Shown here in pieces: positions 1 to 8,472 of a stretch of DNA of 64,000 nucleotides. The stretch covers positions 1 to 64,000 of the forward strand of contig CAWEHU010000007.1 in the NCBI GenBank assembly GCA_963808965.1, read 5' to 3'. The notes beneath the pieces are model-generated. The model was given only the letters and a program-made list of their open reading frames with translations. It was not told the origin of the DNA and ran no database searches. The DNA is from CAWEHU01 sp963808965 (GTDB taxonomy: Bacteria > Pseudomonadota > Alphaproteobacteria > Acetobacterales > Acetobacteraceae). A program made the translations under genes and the position numbers. The number at the start of each line of letters is the position of its first letter. The first letter of the stretch is position 1.

Positions 1-502
1 CTAGCGGATAAAACCTGACGGAAGGGTCCGGATACGCTTTCCTCGACGCGGCGCGCCATGCAAATCGGGGGTATGCGCACCGTCCTGGATGGACGCGTGA
101 TCGGACGCTGCATGAGCATCGCCATCAGGAGTTCATCCGCTTCCTCAACGCCGTCGAGGCCGAGGTGCCGGCTGGCAAGCTGATCCACGCCATCGTCGAC
201 AACTACGCCGCCCATAAGCATCCGAAGGTCCGCGCCTGGCTCGCGCGCCACCCGCGCTGGACCTTCCACTTCACCCCCACCTCGGCGTCCTGGCTCAACG
301 CGGTGCAGGGCTTCTTCGCCAAACTCTCCAAACGTCGACTGAAGCGAGGGGTCTTTCACTCCCTCGTCACCTTGCAGGCCGCAATCAACAGCTTCCTCGA
401 TGACGCTAACCCGAGCCAAAGCCCTTCAGGTGGATCAAAGACCCTGACAACATCATCGCCGCCGTCCGGCGAGGGCACCTCGCGTTAAATTGGATCCACT
501 AG
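1..502 (+). pseudogene. IS630-family transposase, 3' fragment, frameshifted
   Basis: C-terminal half of an IS630-type DDE transposase. The part from about 165 reads VDNYAAHKHPKV followed by HFTPTSASWLNAVQGFF, typical of the family around the second Asp and the final Glu region. The reading frame is broken twice. Near 118 the segment preceding HRHQEFIRFLNAVE is in another frame. Near 412 the family ending EPKPFRWIKDPDNIIAAVRRG continues in a third frame to the TAG at 500-502. The 5' part lies beyond the left edge of the window. It cannot make a working transposase as sequenced. It sits next to other IS debris, so this is an IS scar rather than a live element. Confidence 0.85.
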
Positions 503-544
503 TTCCGGTGTCTTTGGCTGGCGAAGCGAAAAATCCGGCTGTTG

Positions 545-690
545 AGAGTCTGATGTCGGGCTATCATGAGGAAGCTCGAGGACACCAACTCATTATGTCG
601 CAACCAGATGCGGATGGCTGCGGGCTTGACGAGGGCGAGGTAGTTGGTCGCGTGTTTCTCGTAGCGGGTGGCGATCGCGCGGTAGGGTAG
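545..690 (-). pseudogene. IS5-family transposase, C-terminal relic
   Basis: On the minus strand from about 681 downward the translation reads RAIATRYEKHATNYLALVK and then AAIRIWLRHNE. This is the conserved C-terminal end of IS5/IS427-group transposases. Everything upstream is missing because the left end of the IS256 element begins at about 690-692, directly against this fragment. The rest of the IS5 gene is not found on the other side of the IS256 element, so the locus has also lost DNA. No terminal repeat of the IS5 element was confidently placed. Confidence 0.75.
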
Positions 691-691
691 T

Positions 692-713
692 GTCCTCGGA
701 GGTGGTGGAAATT
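692..713 (+). repeat. IS256 element left terminal inverted repeat
   Basis: GTCC, then a variable stretch, then GTGGTGGAAATT. It pairs as an inverted repeat with 2039-2060, where the 12-bp inner core is identical. Confidence 0.7.
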
Positions 714-804
714 CGGAACCCATGAGGGTGTAGGTAGAGGTGGCCATCGGATCGGCTGGCTAAGGTGGAGTTGCGAGACTTCAACCTGCTGCCGAGAGGA
801 CCCG

Positions 805-2013
805 ATGACCGACGAGACCTTACCGTTGGCCGAGCTGCTGGCCAAAGCCGGAGATGGTGACTTCCTGCGCAGCGTGGCTGAAGCCGTGGTGCAGCTGCTG
901 ATGGAGACCGACGTAGACGGGCTGATCGGTGCCGGACGTCACGAGCGATCAGGCGACCGCACGACTTACCGAAATGGCTACCGGGATCGCACGCTCGACA
1001 CGCGTCTTGGCAGCTTGCAGCTCCGTATCCCGAAGCTGAGACAGGGCAGCTACTTTCCTCCCTTTCTCGAGCCCAGAAAGACGTCGGAGAAGGCGCTGGT
1101 GGCCGTGATCCAGGAGGCCTGGGTGAGCGGCGTGTCGACCCGGCGCGTGGACGAGTTGGTGCAGGCCATGGGGCTGTCGGGGATCAGCAAGAGCACGGTC
1201 AGCAAGTTGTGCAAGGACATTGACGAGCGCGTCGGCGCTTTCCTCGATCGCCCGCTGGTCGGTGAATGGCCGTATCTCTGGCTGGACGCCACCTACCTGA
1301 AGCAGCGCGAGGGCGGCCGCATCGTGTCCGTCGCGGCGATAATCGCCGTGGCGGTGAGCACCGAGGGCAAGCGAGAGATCGTCGGCCTGCACATCGGTCC
1401 GAGCGAAGCTGAAACCTTCTGGTCGACCTTCCTCAAGAGCCTGGCCCGCCGCGGCTTGCGCGGTGTGAAGCTGGTGATCTCCGACGCGCACGAGGGGCTG
1501 AAAGCGGCTATCCGGCGGGTTTTCGGTTCCTCCTGGCAGCGCTGCCGCGTGCATTGGATGCGTAACGCGCTGTCCTATGTCTCCAAAGGCCAGCAGAGCA
1601 TGGTCTCGGCCGCGCTGCGCCAGACGTTCATTCAACCCGATCGCGCGCAGGCTAGCCAGACGCTGCGGCACGTGGCCGACCAGCTGCGCCAGAAGTGGCC
1701 GAAGCTTGCCGCGTTCATCGACGAGAGCGAGGCCGACGTGCTGGCGCACCTGGACTTTCCTATCCAGCACCGCAGCAAGATCCACTCCACGAATCCTCTG
1801 GAACGCTTGAACAAGGAGGTGAAGCGGCGTGCCGATGTCGTCGGCATCTTCCCGAACGAAGGTGCGATCATCCGCCTCGTCGGCGCCGTGCTACTGGAAG
1901 CCAACGACGAGTGGCTACTACAACACCGTTACATGCAAACCGAAGCGATGACCGAACTTACCCCGCCGCTGATCGAGGCTGAGCCCACCCAGATTTCCAC
2001 CAAAGCCGCCTGA
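805..2013 (+). CDS. IS256-family (mutator-type) transposase
   Basis: The 402-residue protein has the usual length for the IS256 family and cuts and pastes its own element through DDE chemistry. The three acidic residues are visible: D in LWLDATYLK (about residue 161), D in VISDAHEGLK (about 227) and E in NPLERLNKEVKRR (about 335). The N-terminal part carries the family feature ERSGDRTTYRNGYR, then the DNA-binding region SGVSTRRVDELVQAMG. The start ATG at 805 follows GAGAGGACCCG, a usable ribosome-binding site. No frameshift is visible, so unlike its neighbours it is probably functional. It is the only gene between the element's terminal repeats. Confidence 0.95.
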   Translation: MTDETLPLAELLAKAGDGDFLRSVAEAVVQLLMETDVDGLIGAGRHERSGDRTTYRNGYRDRTLDTRLGSLQLRIPKLRQGSYFPPFLEPRKTSEKALVAVIQEAWVSGVSTRRVDELVQAMGLSGISKSTVSKLCKDIDERVGAFLDRPLVGEWPYLWLDATYLKQREGGRIVSVAAIIAVAVSTEGKREIVGLHIGPSEAETFWSTFLKSLARRGLRGVKLVISDAHEGLKAAIRRVFGSSWQRCRVHWMRNALSYVSKGQQSMVSAALRQTFIQPDRAQASQTLRHVADQLRQKWPKLAAFIDESEADVLAHLDFPIQHRSKIHSTNPLERLNKEVKRRADVVGIFPNEGAIIRLVGAVLLEANDEWLLQHRYMQTEAMTELTPPLIEAEPTQISTKAA

Positions 2014-2038
2014 TCCGTGGTCACTTCAGCTACACCAT

Positions 2039-2060
2039 AATTTCCACCACGTTGACGGAC
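2039..2060 (+). repeat. IS256 element right terminal inverted repeat
   Basis: AATTTCCACCAC, then GTTGACGGAC. It is the reverse-complement partner of the left end at 692-713. Confidence 0.7.
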
Positions 2061-2061
2061 G

Positions 2062-2346
2062 TGACCCTCGCGCTCCAGGAACGCACCCGCGAAAGTGAGC
2101 CGCTCCAATGGGCGGATACGGAGTTCAATCTGGGACGCGCGTTCTCGGTCCTCCGCAAAAGAACCCGCGACAAGAACCAATTGCGCGAAGCTCTCGTCTG
2201 CTTCCAGGCAGCCAGACCTGTGTTTCAGAGTGCCGGCATTAATCAGTGGGCGGACGCGGCCGGTCGCATGATCGATCTTCTACAGCGATCTTGCACCGCG
2301 TCCGCCCGACATCGAGCAATCATCGAAGCAGCCGGGAGGCTGTGCT
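2062..2346 (+). pseudogene. Tetratricopeptide-repeat protein, 3' fragment
   Basis: The translation begins inside the IS256 right end and reads LQERTRESEPLQWADTEFNL, followed by about two TPR-like units ending near 2346. The motif (RER.PLQWA.TQNNLG) is that of long TPR proteins common in Proteobacteria, in which the repeat occurs many times. Only the last units remain, and no own start codon or ribosome-binding site is visible. The IS256 insertion or an associated deletion removed the 5' part. A second, smaller relic of the same repeat family lies at 48935-49009. Confidence 0.65.
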
Positions 2347-2549
2347 GATGCAGGGTGCAGGTAATGCCTACGCTACAGACGCCGAGTTCCACACTGCCGC
2401 CGTATGCAATGGAAATGCCGCAAGGTGAATGGAACCGACTTCCCTCGTATCTCCGCACGTTGAAGACGAGCGCTCTGCGCCGACCCACGACTGCCTGCCG
2501 GGGGGCGATCGCCTCGGGTCGAGAGCGCCATCCAACACCGGCAAGCGCA

Positions 2550-3977
2550 TCACCCCGACTGACCACCATACTCGCGCGCAGCGGTTTTCCGTAACGTCTC
2601 GATGGTGCGGAAGATGTGGAGCAGTCTCGCGTGCTCGGGCTCGCTTAGATGGGTGAGCAACAGGCGGTTGCCGAGGGAACGGCCAGCCTGCATGTCGGCG
2701 ATCTGCTGGCGCAAGCGGAGATCAGTGAGCGTGGCGAAATCGGTAGCGAGGGTGGCGCGGAACGAACTGCTGATCTGGCCCGCGTCCGCCAGCGCCTCCA
2801 GCCGCTCGAGCGTGCCGGTCGCGGCGATGCCGTGTCGTAAAGCGAGAAAGCGCACGATGCCGACGAGCGGCAGCGTTCCGTGCAGTTTGAGGTCGATCGT
2901 GCCTTCCTCGGAGGAATCGGCCTGGATCGTGCCGAACGGTCCAAGCGGCCCGCCCTCGCTCGCCTGCTGCCAGGAGATTTGGCGCAGAAACGCAGGATAG
3001 AGCCTCGCCACCCGCATCACCTCGCGCCGTAACGTTTCCCCGAGCGCAAGCTCGCCCCAGATCGGCCGGAAGTCGAGGAAGATGTCGGCTGAGAGTACCG
3101 CTTGCGGGCTGCGCCGCAGCGCCCATCCCTCGATCTGTGACACCCATTGCGGCAGCGTCTTCCGCCACATGGGATTGGTCGCCATGACATGACCGGTGCA
3201 GAGCGGGAAACCCGCATCGTCGAAGGCGCGCGTGAGGCGTTCCGAAAAGGCGATGAAGTAGGGGTCGATCGCGGCGTGGTCCGCGTCGGGATAAGGTTCC
3301 AGCACGAGGCCGTTGTCCTGATCGGGATGGAGGAAACTCTCCCGCCTCCCGCCGGAGCCCATGATGATGAGGGCGAAGCGCACGGGTGGTGCGCCCCAGC
3401 CGTCCGCTTCCATGCTCTCGATGACGCGCGCGGTGATCCGTCGCATAAGATCGTCGTTGAGCGCGGCGAGCGTGCGCTGCAAGCCGACCGCGTCCTCACC
3501 GTTCCGCACCAGCGCCGCCGCAAGCTGCGCCCGCGCATCCGCGCCGCTCTCGGATTCCGCGCCGAGATAAATTGCGATCGGTGCGAGCAGTGGCGCGAAG
3601 GCGCGCTCGGCGAGCAGGAGCCCGGCGGGCTTTCCGTCGCGACCGACCACGCCAAGCGCACGACGGCCCCCCCGCTGGAAGCAGGCAGCTTGCTCGTGCA
3701 GGAACGCATCGGAGGCGCAGAGAGAGGACGCGCCCTGCATCACGCGCGAGACGGGCAGTCCCGGTTGACTCTCGAACACCACGCGGCGCAGCACATCCTC
3801 GGCATCGAGCAGACCAACCGCCCGGCCGTTCTCCCCGACCACGATCGCCGCCCCCGCATCGGCGGCGCGCAGCACGGCGACCGCAGCGAGCATCGTGTCG
3901 CTCGCGCGCACGACGGGCACGTCGGTTTGCATCGCCGCGGATACGGGCGCGCAAATCCAGTCCAAAAGGGCGCTCAT
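2550..3977 (-). CDS. DUF294 nucleotidyltransferase-like protein with CBS domains
   Basis: 475-residue cytoplasmic protein. Residues about 10-125 form a pair of CBS domains (VVRASDTMLAAVAVL, then AVGLLDAEDVLRRV), which usually bind adenine nucleotides. Residues about 160-290 form the putative nucleotidyltransferase domain with the signature IMGSGGRRE and DQDNGLV, in the same arrangement as GlnD/GlnE-type transferases. Residues about 320-460 match the DUF294 C-terminal region. In many bacteria this family sits beside an exonuclease or a symporter. Here it is the last gene after pqiA-pqiB-pqiC on the same strand, 40 bp after pqiC, so it is probably cotranscribed. The substrate is unknown. The start ATG at 3977 is the first in frame. 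Confidence 0.85.
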   Translation of the reverse strand: MSALLDWICAPVSAAMQTDVPVVRASDTMLAAVAVLRAADAGAAIVVGENGRAVGLLDAEDVLRRVVFESQPGLPVSRVMQGASSLCASDAFLHEQAACFQRGGRRALGVVGRDGKPAGLLLAERAFAPLLAPIAIYLGAESESGADARAQLAAALVRNGEDAVGLQRTLAALNDDLMRRITARVIESMEADGWGAPPVRFALIIMGSGGRRESFLHPDQDNGLVLEPYPDADHAAIDPYFIAFSERLTRAFDDAGFPLCTGHVMATNPMWRKTLPQWVSQIEGWALRRSPQAVLSADIFLDFRPIWGELALGETLRREVMRVARLYPAFLRQISWQQASEGGPLGPFGTIQADSSEEGTIDLKLHGTLPLVGIVRFLALRHGIAATGTLERLEALADAGQISSSFRATLATDFATLTDLRLRQQIADMQAGRSLGNRLLLTHLSEPEHARLLHIFRTIETLRKTAAREYGGQSG

Positions 3978-4017
3978 TCGGAGAGAGTAGCGAGGGGATC
4001 CGATCCGTGCAGCCCGC

Positions 4018-4590
4018 TCACCGCAAGCCCGCGAGCGTGGCCGCGATCCGGTCGCTCAACTCCCCGAGCGCGTCGCTCATCGCCGCGGCGATGGCGCCGG
4101 CTTGGCCCGATGCTGCTTGCCGGGTGATCGAGGCGCGCTGTGTGAGCCGGGGGTGCTGCTGCTGGTCCAGCACCGACCAATCGACGTCCAGCACGACCTT
4201 TCCCGCCGTGTCGCCGACGAACTGCCGAATGTTGAGCACGACCGTAAGCGAGCGGCTCTGCGGTGTCGGATCGCCGGGGGCGAGCACGCGGTCGGCGGGA
4301 AGCCGCGCGGCCAGATCGGCGGCCACGACGCGCGCGATCATGCCGTCGAGCGGCGCGGCCCAGCGATCCTGGTCCGAGACATCGATCCGGTTCGGCCCGG
4401 ACCGGGTGACGAAAGAGAGGCGGTCGAGCGGGCCCGGGATGCTGACGTGCCCGATCTGCACGGGCGGTCCAGGGTCGGGGAGCGGAGCGCGCGCGGACGG
4501 GACGGGATCGAGCATGTAGAAACGGGTCGGCGGCGAGCTGCCGCAAGCGGCCAAGAGAAGCGCGAGCAGCAGGGCAGCAAAGGAACGCAT
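4018..4590 (-). CDS. pqiC: PqiC-type outer-membrane lipoprotein of the MCE transport system
   Basis: 190 residues with a lipoprotein signal peptide ending in the lipobox LLAAC (Cys16). This is followed by TRFYMLDPVPS, characteristic of the ABC-type transport auxiliary lipoprotein (PqiC/YmbA, DUF330) family. Such proteins stand on the outer membrane and dock the PqiB needle for phospholipid traffic between membranes. The ATG at 4590 shares one base with the pqiB stop (TGATG), so translation is coupled. The length matches the family. Its order behind pqiA and pqiB supports the assignment. Confidence 0.88.
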   Translation of the reverse strand: MRSFAALLLALLLAACGSSPPTRFYMLDPVPSARAPLPDPGPPVQIGHVSIPGPLDRLSFVTRSGPNRIDVSDQDRWAAPLDGMIARVVAADLAARLPADRVLAPGDPTPQSRSLTVVLNIRQFVGDTAGKVVLDVDWSVLDQQQHPRLTQRASITRQAASGQAGAIAAAMSDALGELSDRIAATLAGLR

Positions 4591-6281
4591 CAGCCCTTGC
4601 TGCCTTTGCCTTGCAGCAGGGCTTCCGGATGCCGGTCGAGATAATCCGACAATTCGCGAAGGGAGCGAGCCGCCCGGCTCAGCTCGTACAGCGTGCCGGG
4701 CACGCCGGCGCTCTCTGGCGCATTCGAGGTCTGGGCGCCGCTCGCAAGCACCGTGCGCGCCGAGGCGAGGGTGGCTTGCGCCTGATCCGCGGCTTTGCGG
4801 ACATCAGCCAGAATCGGCGCGATCCGCTCGCGCGCCTGCGCGGTGATCTGGTCCACGTTGGCGAGCGAGCGGTCGAGATTGCGCAAGCTGTTGGTCAGCT
4901 CGGGTGAGTTGCTCAGCCGTGCGATGCGCTGGGTGGTGCGGTGGACATCATCGGCGATCTGCGGCAGCGGCATTTGGTCTACCTTGGCGACCACGTCCCC
5001 GACCTCGGCGATGATGCTGTCGATGTTCGAGCCGGGCATGCTTGGAATTTCCGGAGGCGAGCCCGGCAGCAACGTCGCGGGTTTCGCGCCAGGCACAAAG
5101 GTCAACGAGACCATCTGCTCGCCGATGACCGGGGTGGATTGCGCGAGTTGCGCCCGCAGCCCTTGGCCGATCAACGTTCCGAGCATCTGGTCCATTTGAG
5201 CGCGCGGGTCCGTCTGCCAACCCTGCCCGCCCTCGGCCAGCGTCAGGTGTGCGGGCTCGATCACGATCGTTGCCTTCGTGCGTAAGGTGCCGTTTAGCGG
5301 ATCGTATTCGAGCCGGCTCTGGCGCACCGAGCCGATTCGCGTGTCCATCAGCTTCACCGGCGCGCCTTCGTCGAGCCCGCTGGCCTGGCTCTCGAACGTG
5401 ACGAGGTACGTGACACCTTGCGCGTCAGGCGCGTTTTCCGCCGCGTCCTTGTCCGGGTAGAGCGTGAAACTATCGCCGTCGTGAGTTGGCGGGCCTTCCG
5501 CCGCGCCTGACGGCGTCTCGAAGGCGATCGCGCCGTGGAACAGGGCGGGGATGGACTGGAACTGCACCGTCGGCCCCGACCCGCCCGTCGACAAATGGAC
5601 CGCGCTCGCATCCCAGAACCGCGTTCCCTGATGCAGGAGCTTGTCATGCGGGGCCTGCACGAAAACCTCGATCGCGAATCGGCGGTCGTTCGGCTCCAGC
5701 TTGTAACCCTGCACCTCGCCAACCTTGAGATCGCGATAAAAGATCGGCGTGCCCCGATCGACGTTGCCCAAACGATCGGAGTAGAGGGTGAGGCTCGTGC
5801 CCGGCGTCTCGTCCTTGAGCACGGGCGGCTCGTCGAGACCGGCCATGTGATGCACGGTTTTCCCGGCTCGTGGATCGATGCCGATATACGGGCCGGCAAT
5901 CACGCTCTTGATCGCCGAGAGGTTGGAAAGGCTGAACTGCCCACCGGCGATCCAATAACGCGTGCCAGGACCGAGCTGCCCGTCCATGTCGGAATTGAGG
6001 CTGAGCTTCACATCGACGTGCTTCAGGTCCTTTTGCAAGGTGACGGATTCGACCTCGCCCACCTCCATGTCTTTGTACTTCACTTTCGTATCGCTCGCCT
6101 TGACCCCGCCCGCGGTTTGAAACGTGACCGTCACCTCCGGCCCCTGATTGACGAAGCTGCGGATGCCGAGCCAGATCACGATGGCCGCGGCCGCGATCGG
6201 CACCGCCCAGATCCATCCCGGCCAGCGGCTCCGGTGCGTCTTGGCTTGCTTCTTGTCTTGCTGCTTTTCGTTTTCATTCAC
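4590..6281 (-). CDS. pqiB: PqiB-type protein with three MCE domains
   Basis: 563 residues. A single N-terminal membrane anchor (WIWAVPIAAAAIVIWLGI, about 22-39) is followed by three MCE/MlaD domains. They are recognisable by VTVTFQTAGGVKASDTKV, SLTLYSDRLGNVDRGTP and YLVTFESQASGLDEGAPV. A C-terminal helical tail with heptad-like segments (about 410-540) probably forms the periplasmic tunnel seen in PqiB. I place the start at the GTG at 6281 because it overlaps the pqiA stop in a GTGA arrangement and leads straight to a charged N-terminus before the anchor. The reading frame stays open upstream because it coincides with the frame of the first pqiA half, giving a nominal 1029-codon frame that is not one protein. 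Confidence 0.88.
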   Translation of the reverse strand: MNENEKQQDKKQAKTHRSRWPGWIWAVPIAAAAIVIWLGIRSFVNQGPEVTVTFQTAGGVKASDTKVKYKDMEVGEVESVTLQKDLKHVDVKLSLNSDMDGQLGPGTRYWIAGGQFSLSNLSAIKSVIAGPYIGIDPRAGKTVHHMAGLDEPPVLKDETPGTSLTLYSDRLGNVDRGTPIFYRDLKVGEVQGYKLEPNDRRFAIEVFVQAPHDKLLHQGTRFWDASAVHLSTGGSGPTVQFQSIPALFHGAIAFETPSGAAEGPPTHDGDSFTLYPDKDAAENAPDAQGVTYLVTFESQASGLDEGAPVKLMDTRIGSVRQSRLEYDPLNGTLRTKATIVIEPAHLTLAEGGQGWQTDPRAQMDQMLGTLIGQGLRAQLAQSTPVIGEQMVSLTFVPGAKPATLLPGSPPEIPSMPGSNIDSIIAEVGDVVAKVDQMPLPQIADDVHRTTQRIARLSNSPELTNSLRNLDRSLANVDQITAQARERIAPILADVRKAADQAQATLASARTVLASGAQTSNAPESAGVPGTLYELSRAARSLRELSDYLDRHPEALLQGKGSKG

Positions 6282-6820
6282 GGCGCTTTCTCCGCTGCCG
6301 CATCCCACATGAGGCGAGGATCGAAGACCCGGGCGGCGAACATGGTCAGGACCACGACGGCAAGGAACGCGACCGCGCCTTTCGCGGCGAACACCGTCGC
6401 GAGCTGGCCGAACTGCATCAGCGGCAGGAAGATCGCGATCGTGAAAACGTCGATGTTGGACCAGCGGCCCAGGCCATCGATTGCGCGATAAAGGCGGGTG
6501 CGGGCGACGAGCCCCCACCGCGATCCCTGCTTGACCGAGATGAAGAACCAGGTGAGACCGGCCAGCTTCAGGACTGGAATGCCGATGCTGACGGTGAAAA
6601 TGATCGCGGCCAGTGGCCACAGCCCCGCCCCGATCAGTTGCAGCACCCCGTCGAAGATCGTGTGCGGCTTCGGCCTTCCGAGCTGCACCGCGATCGACAT
6701 CGGGTAGATGTTGGCTACCGGGTAGAGCAGATACCCTGCCGTGACGAGCGCGATCATTCGCATCATCGAGTACCGGCTTGCGTCGCCAGAGACGGGCGCG
6801 GCAGCGAGGGCATCGCTCAC
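6278..6820 (-). CDS. pqiA: PqiA second half (paraquat-inducible protein A domain 2)
   Basis: The segment from about 6770 to 6278 encodes the second PqiA integral-membrane domain: MRMIALVTAGYLLYPVANIYPM and three further hydrophobic segments, ending at TGA 6278-6280. An ATG at 6820 (MSDALAAAPV) precedes it, but its first 15 or so codons are a shadow of the end of the first domain. In two-domain PqiA the joint reads RKPxS. Here RRKP lies in the upstream frame and YSMMRM in this frame, separated by one extra base in the CCGG at 6773-6776. The gene is therefore either split by a +1 indel or re-initiated. PqiA is the inner-membrane partner of PqiB. Confidence 0.75.
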   Translation of the reverse strand: MSDALAAAPVSGDASRYSMMRMIALVTAGYLLYPVANIYPMSIAVQLGRPKPHTIFDGVLQLIGAGLWPLAAIIFTVSIGIPVLKLAGLTWFFISVKQGSRWGLVARTRLYRAIDGLGRWSNIDVFTIAIFLPLMQFGQLATVFAAKGAVAFLAVVVLTMFAARVFDPRLMWDAAAEKAP

Positions 6821-7547
6821 CCTCGTCCTCCGCGGGCCGCAGCAGGCCGCATTCGGTGCAGGCGACGATGTCCTGCTGGCCGTCGGGCGCCGGGGGGGCT
6901 GCGATCAGCCGCCAGATCGCCCGGCGGTCGAGACTCGCGCGCGTCAGCATCGTCAAAAACGCCGCGGCGATGAAGCACCAACCCCCCGCACGGATATGAA
7001 CCGGAAGAAACGGCTCGACGCGGCTGTAGCCGATCGCGCAACCGATCAGGAACACGTCCGGCATCGCCCACATATCGAGCTGCTCCGCCCAGCGGAACAC
7101 TGGGCCGATCCAGGCATGGGTCCGCCCGAGCCGGAGCGCGCCCAACACCAGTGCGAGCAGGCCGAAGCGGAAGAACGGCAGCACGATTTCCTGGAGGAAG
7201 ACGACGATCCCGAGCAGAACCCATTGCTGCTCCCACATGCCGATTGCGCCCGAGCCGAGCCGGCTCATGCGAGTGGCGCCGGCCATCGACACGCTGAGCA
7301 GCGGGAGCAGGTTGGCCGGGAAGAGCAGCAGAAAGGTCGCGAGCGCGCAGGCAAGCGCCGCGTCCACGCTGCGCCCGGTGCGACGCTCCAGCGTATTGCC
7401 GCATTGGCAGCACGCGAGCCGGCCGCTTTCGGTCAGCTCGGGCAGTTCCTGAACGGCGCCGCAATCCGGACAGCCGATCACCCAGCGCCGCTGCGCCGCA
7501 GGACTTTCCGCGCCAGGGGCCGGTTGAGCGGATCGGGTGAAGTGCAT
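6773..7547 (-). CDS. pqiA: PqiA first half (zinc-ribbon plus membrane domain 1)
   Basis: From the ATG at 7547 the protein begins MHFTRSAQPAPG and has a zinc-ribbon-like CPDCG...CCQCG pair (about residues 27-50). Four membrane segments follow (for example LFPANLLPLLSVSM), then a second CTECG...CPRCRA pair just before RRKP. This is the standard first domain of PqiA. The frame should continue into the second membrane domain (6278-6770) but is broken by one extra base at about 6773, and then runs on by chance into pqiB. A longer start at 7679 is possible but adds only non-conserved residues. With the second half it makes a two-domain PqiA of about 420 residues. Confidence 0.75.
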
Positions 7548-7923
7548 CGTTCCAAGCCAGAACGCTTGTTGTTCCTGGCAGGTTGCAGGATTAGCCCGCT
7601 CATCCCCGCCCTGGGCGATTCCACCGGAAAGGGCCGACTCCTCGCTGGATGCGCCCGCAGGTTCCAATCGCAGCCGCAATCCGAGATTTTCGTGGGAAAG
7701 AGAAGAGGCGGTGCTGGACGCGCGCTCCGTGCGGTATCGATCTCACCTGTTATGGAGTTCGAACCGTAGGGACGAAAGCAGTGTCGCCGACCTCCTCACC
7801 TCCACCACTTCGATTTCAATGGGCCGCAGCCGTCCGGCCGCGAGTACTCAGCCCCTATCCGCATCAAAGGCCCCCGAAACGACCGCGTAGGACCTCGGCC
7901 GCCCTCGATGCGCGTACGCCTGA
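7548..7923. other. Intergenic region upstream of pqiA
   Basis: This 376-bp stretch lies between the pqiA start and the 3' end of the next minus-strand gene. The reading frames through it have no family features, and I see no RNA gene or clear hairpin. It presumably holds the pqi operon promoter, which I could not pinpoint. Confidence 0.4.
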
Positions 7924-8472
7924 CTACTTCTTCCCGCCGTGCTGTTCGGAATAGGTCCGGGTATGGTGATGGATGGTGCCGTCCTTGTCCCGGTATTCGC
8001 GGGATTTGAGGTCGTCTGCCTCCCCGCCGGCCGACTTTTTCGTCGTCTCGGCCCTCTTCTTCGCTCCCGCGTCCTGTTTCGCCTCGGTCTCCTCTTTCGC
8101 TCCACCGCGGGCCTCGTTCTTCGAGGATGAACCGCGCTCATCCTGCCCGAAGCTGGCGCTGCCGCGGCCATGATGCCGGCTCGCATGTTCGCCGTGTTCG
8201 CGGCGTTCCAGCGTGTCCCGGCCGACAATCTTGCTGAAGAGGCTGTCCTCCTCATAGAGCAGCGCGAGGTTGCTCTCCTCGAACTGCTCGAAAAACTCGT
8301 CCCAGGAAATCTCGACCAGGCTCTGGTGCGCGGATTGCGGGTTGTCCGGGAACATGATGCGGATAATCCCGACATCGCCGCCTTGGTGCGTCCGCTCGAC
8401 AGCGGCGGGTTTGCCGCCCTTGGCCTCGGCCCATTGCCGGATCTCGTCATGGTCGGTGGTCGCGATGGCCAT
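7924..8472 (-). CDS. Conserved hypothetical protein with charged, low-complexity tail
   Basis: 182 residues. The first 90 form a compact conserved-looking domain starting MAIATTDHDEIRQWAEAKGG and including IIRIMFPDN and LVEISWDEFFEQFEESNLALLY. I know this as a family of uncharacterised proteins in Proteobacteria. From about residue 100 the sequence becomes Lys/Glu/Ala/Arg-rich (KEETEAKQDAGAKKRAETTKK) and probably disordered. It ends in a small charged motif, KDGTIHHHTRTYSEQHG. The start at 8472 is chosen because GGAG stands 10 bases upstream; longer frames lack family features. No enzyme motif is visible, and it stands alone between pqiA and a divergent RraA-like gene. Confidence 0.7.
   Translation of the reverse strand: MAIATTDHDEIRQWAEAKGGKPAAVERTHQGGDVGIIRIMFPDNPQSAHQSLVEISWDEFFEQFEESNLALLYEEDSLFSKIVGRDTLERREHGEHASRHHGRGSASFGQDERGSSSKNEARGGAKEETEAKQDAGAKKRAETTKKSAGGEADDLKSREYRDKDGTIHHHTRTYSEQHGGKK

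Larger units (their letters stand above)
690..2061 (+). mobile_element. IS256-family insertion sequence, apparently complete
   Basis: A single full-length transposase gene lies between imperfect terminal inverted repeats. The left end (692-713) and the reverse complement of the right end (2039-2060) share the inner core GTGGTGGAAATT exactly and the outer GTCC. No convincing 8-9 bp target duplication is visible at the borders. This fits insertion into an already rearranged site or later loss of flanking DNA: the left flank is an IS5 relic and the right flank a TPR-gene fragment. Confidence 0.8.

Noticed and set aside
2347..2549. Short frames between the TPR fragment and the DUF294 gene
   Set aside because: Different frames give no family-like sequence; treated as non-coding.
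4590..7679. A 1029-codon frame suggesting a PqiA-MCE fusion protein
   Set aside because: The middle third is arginine/histidine-rich nonsense in this frame, while the second PqiA domain is in another frame. Stop and start codons of pqiA and pqiB overlap as GTGA.
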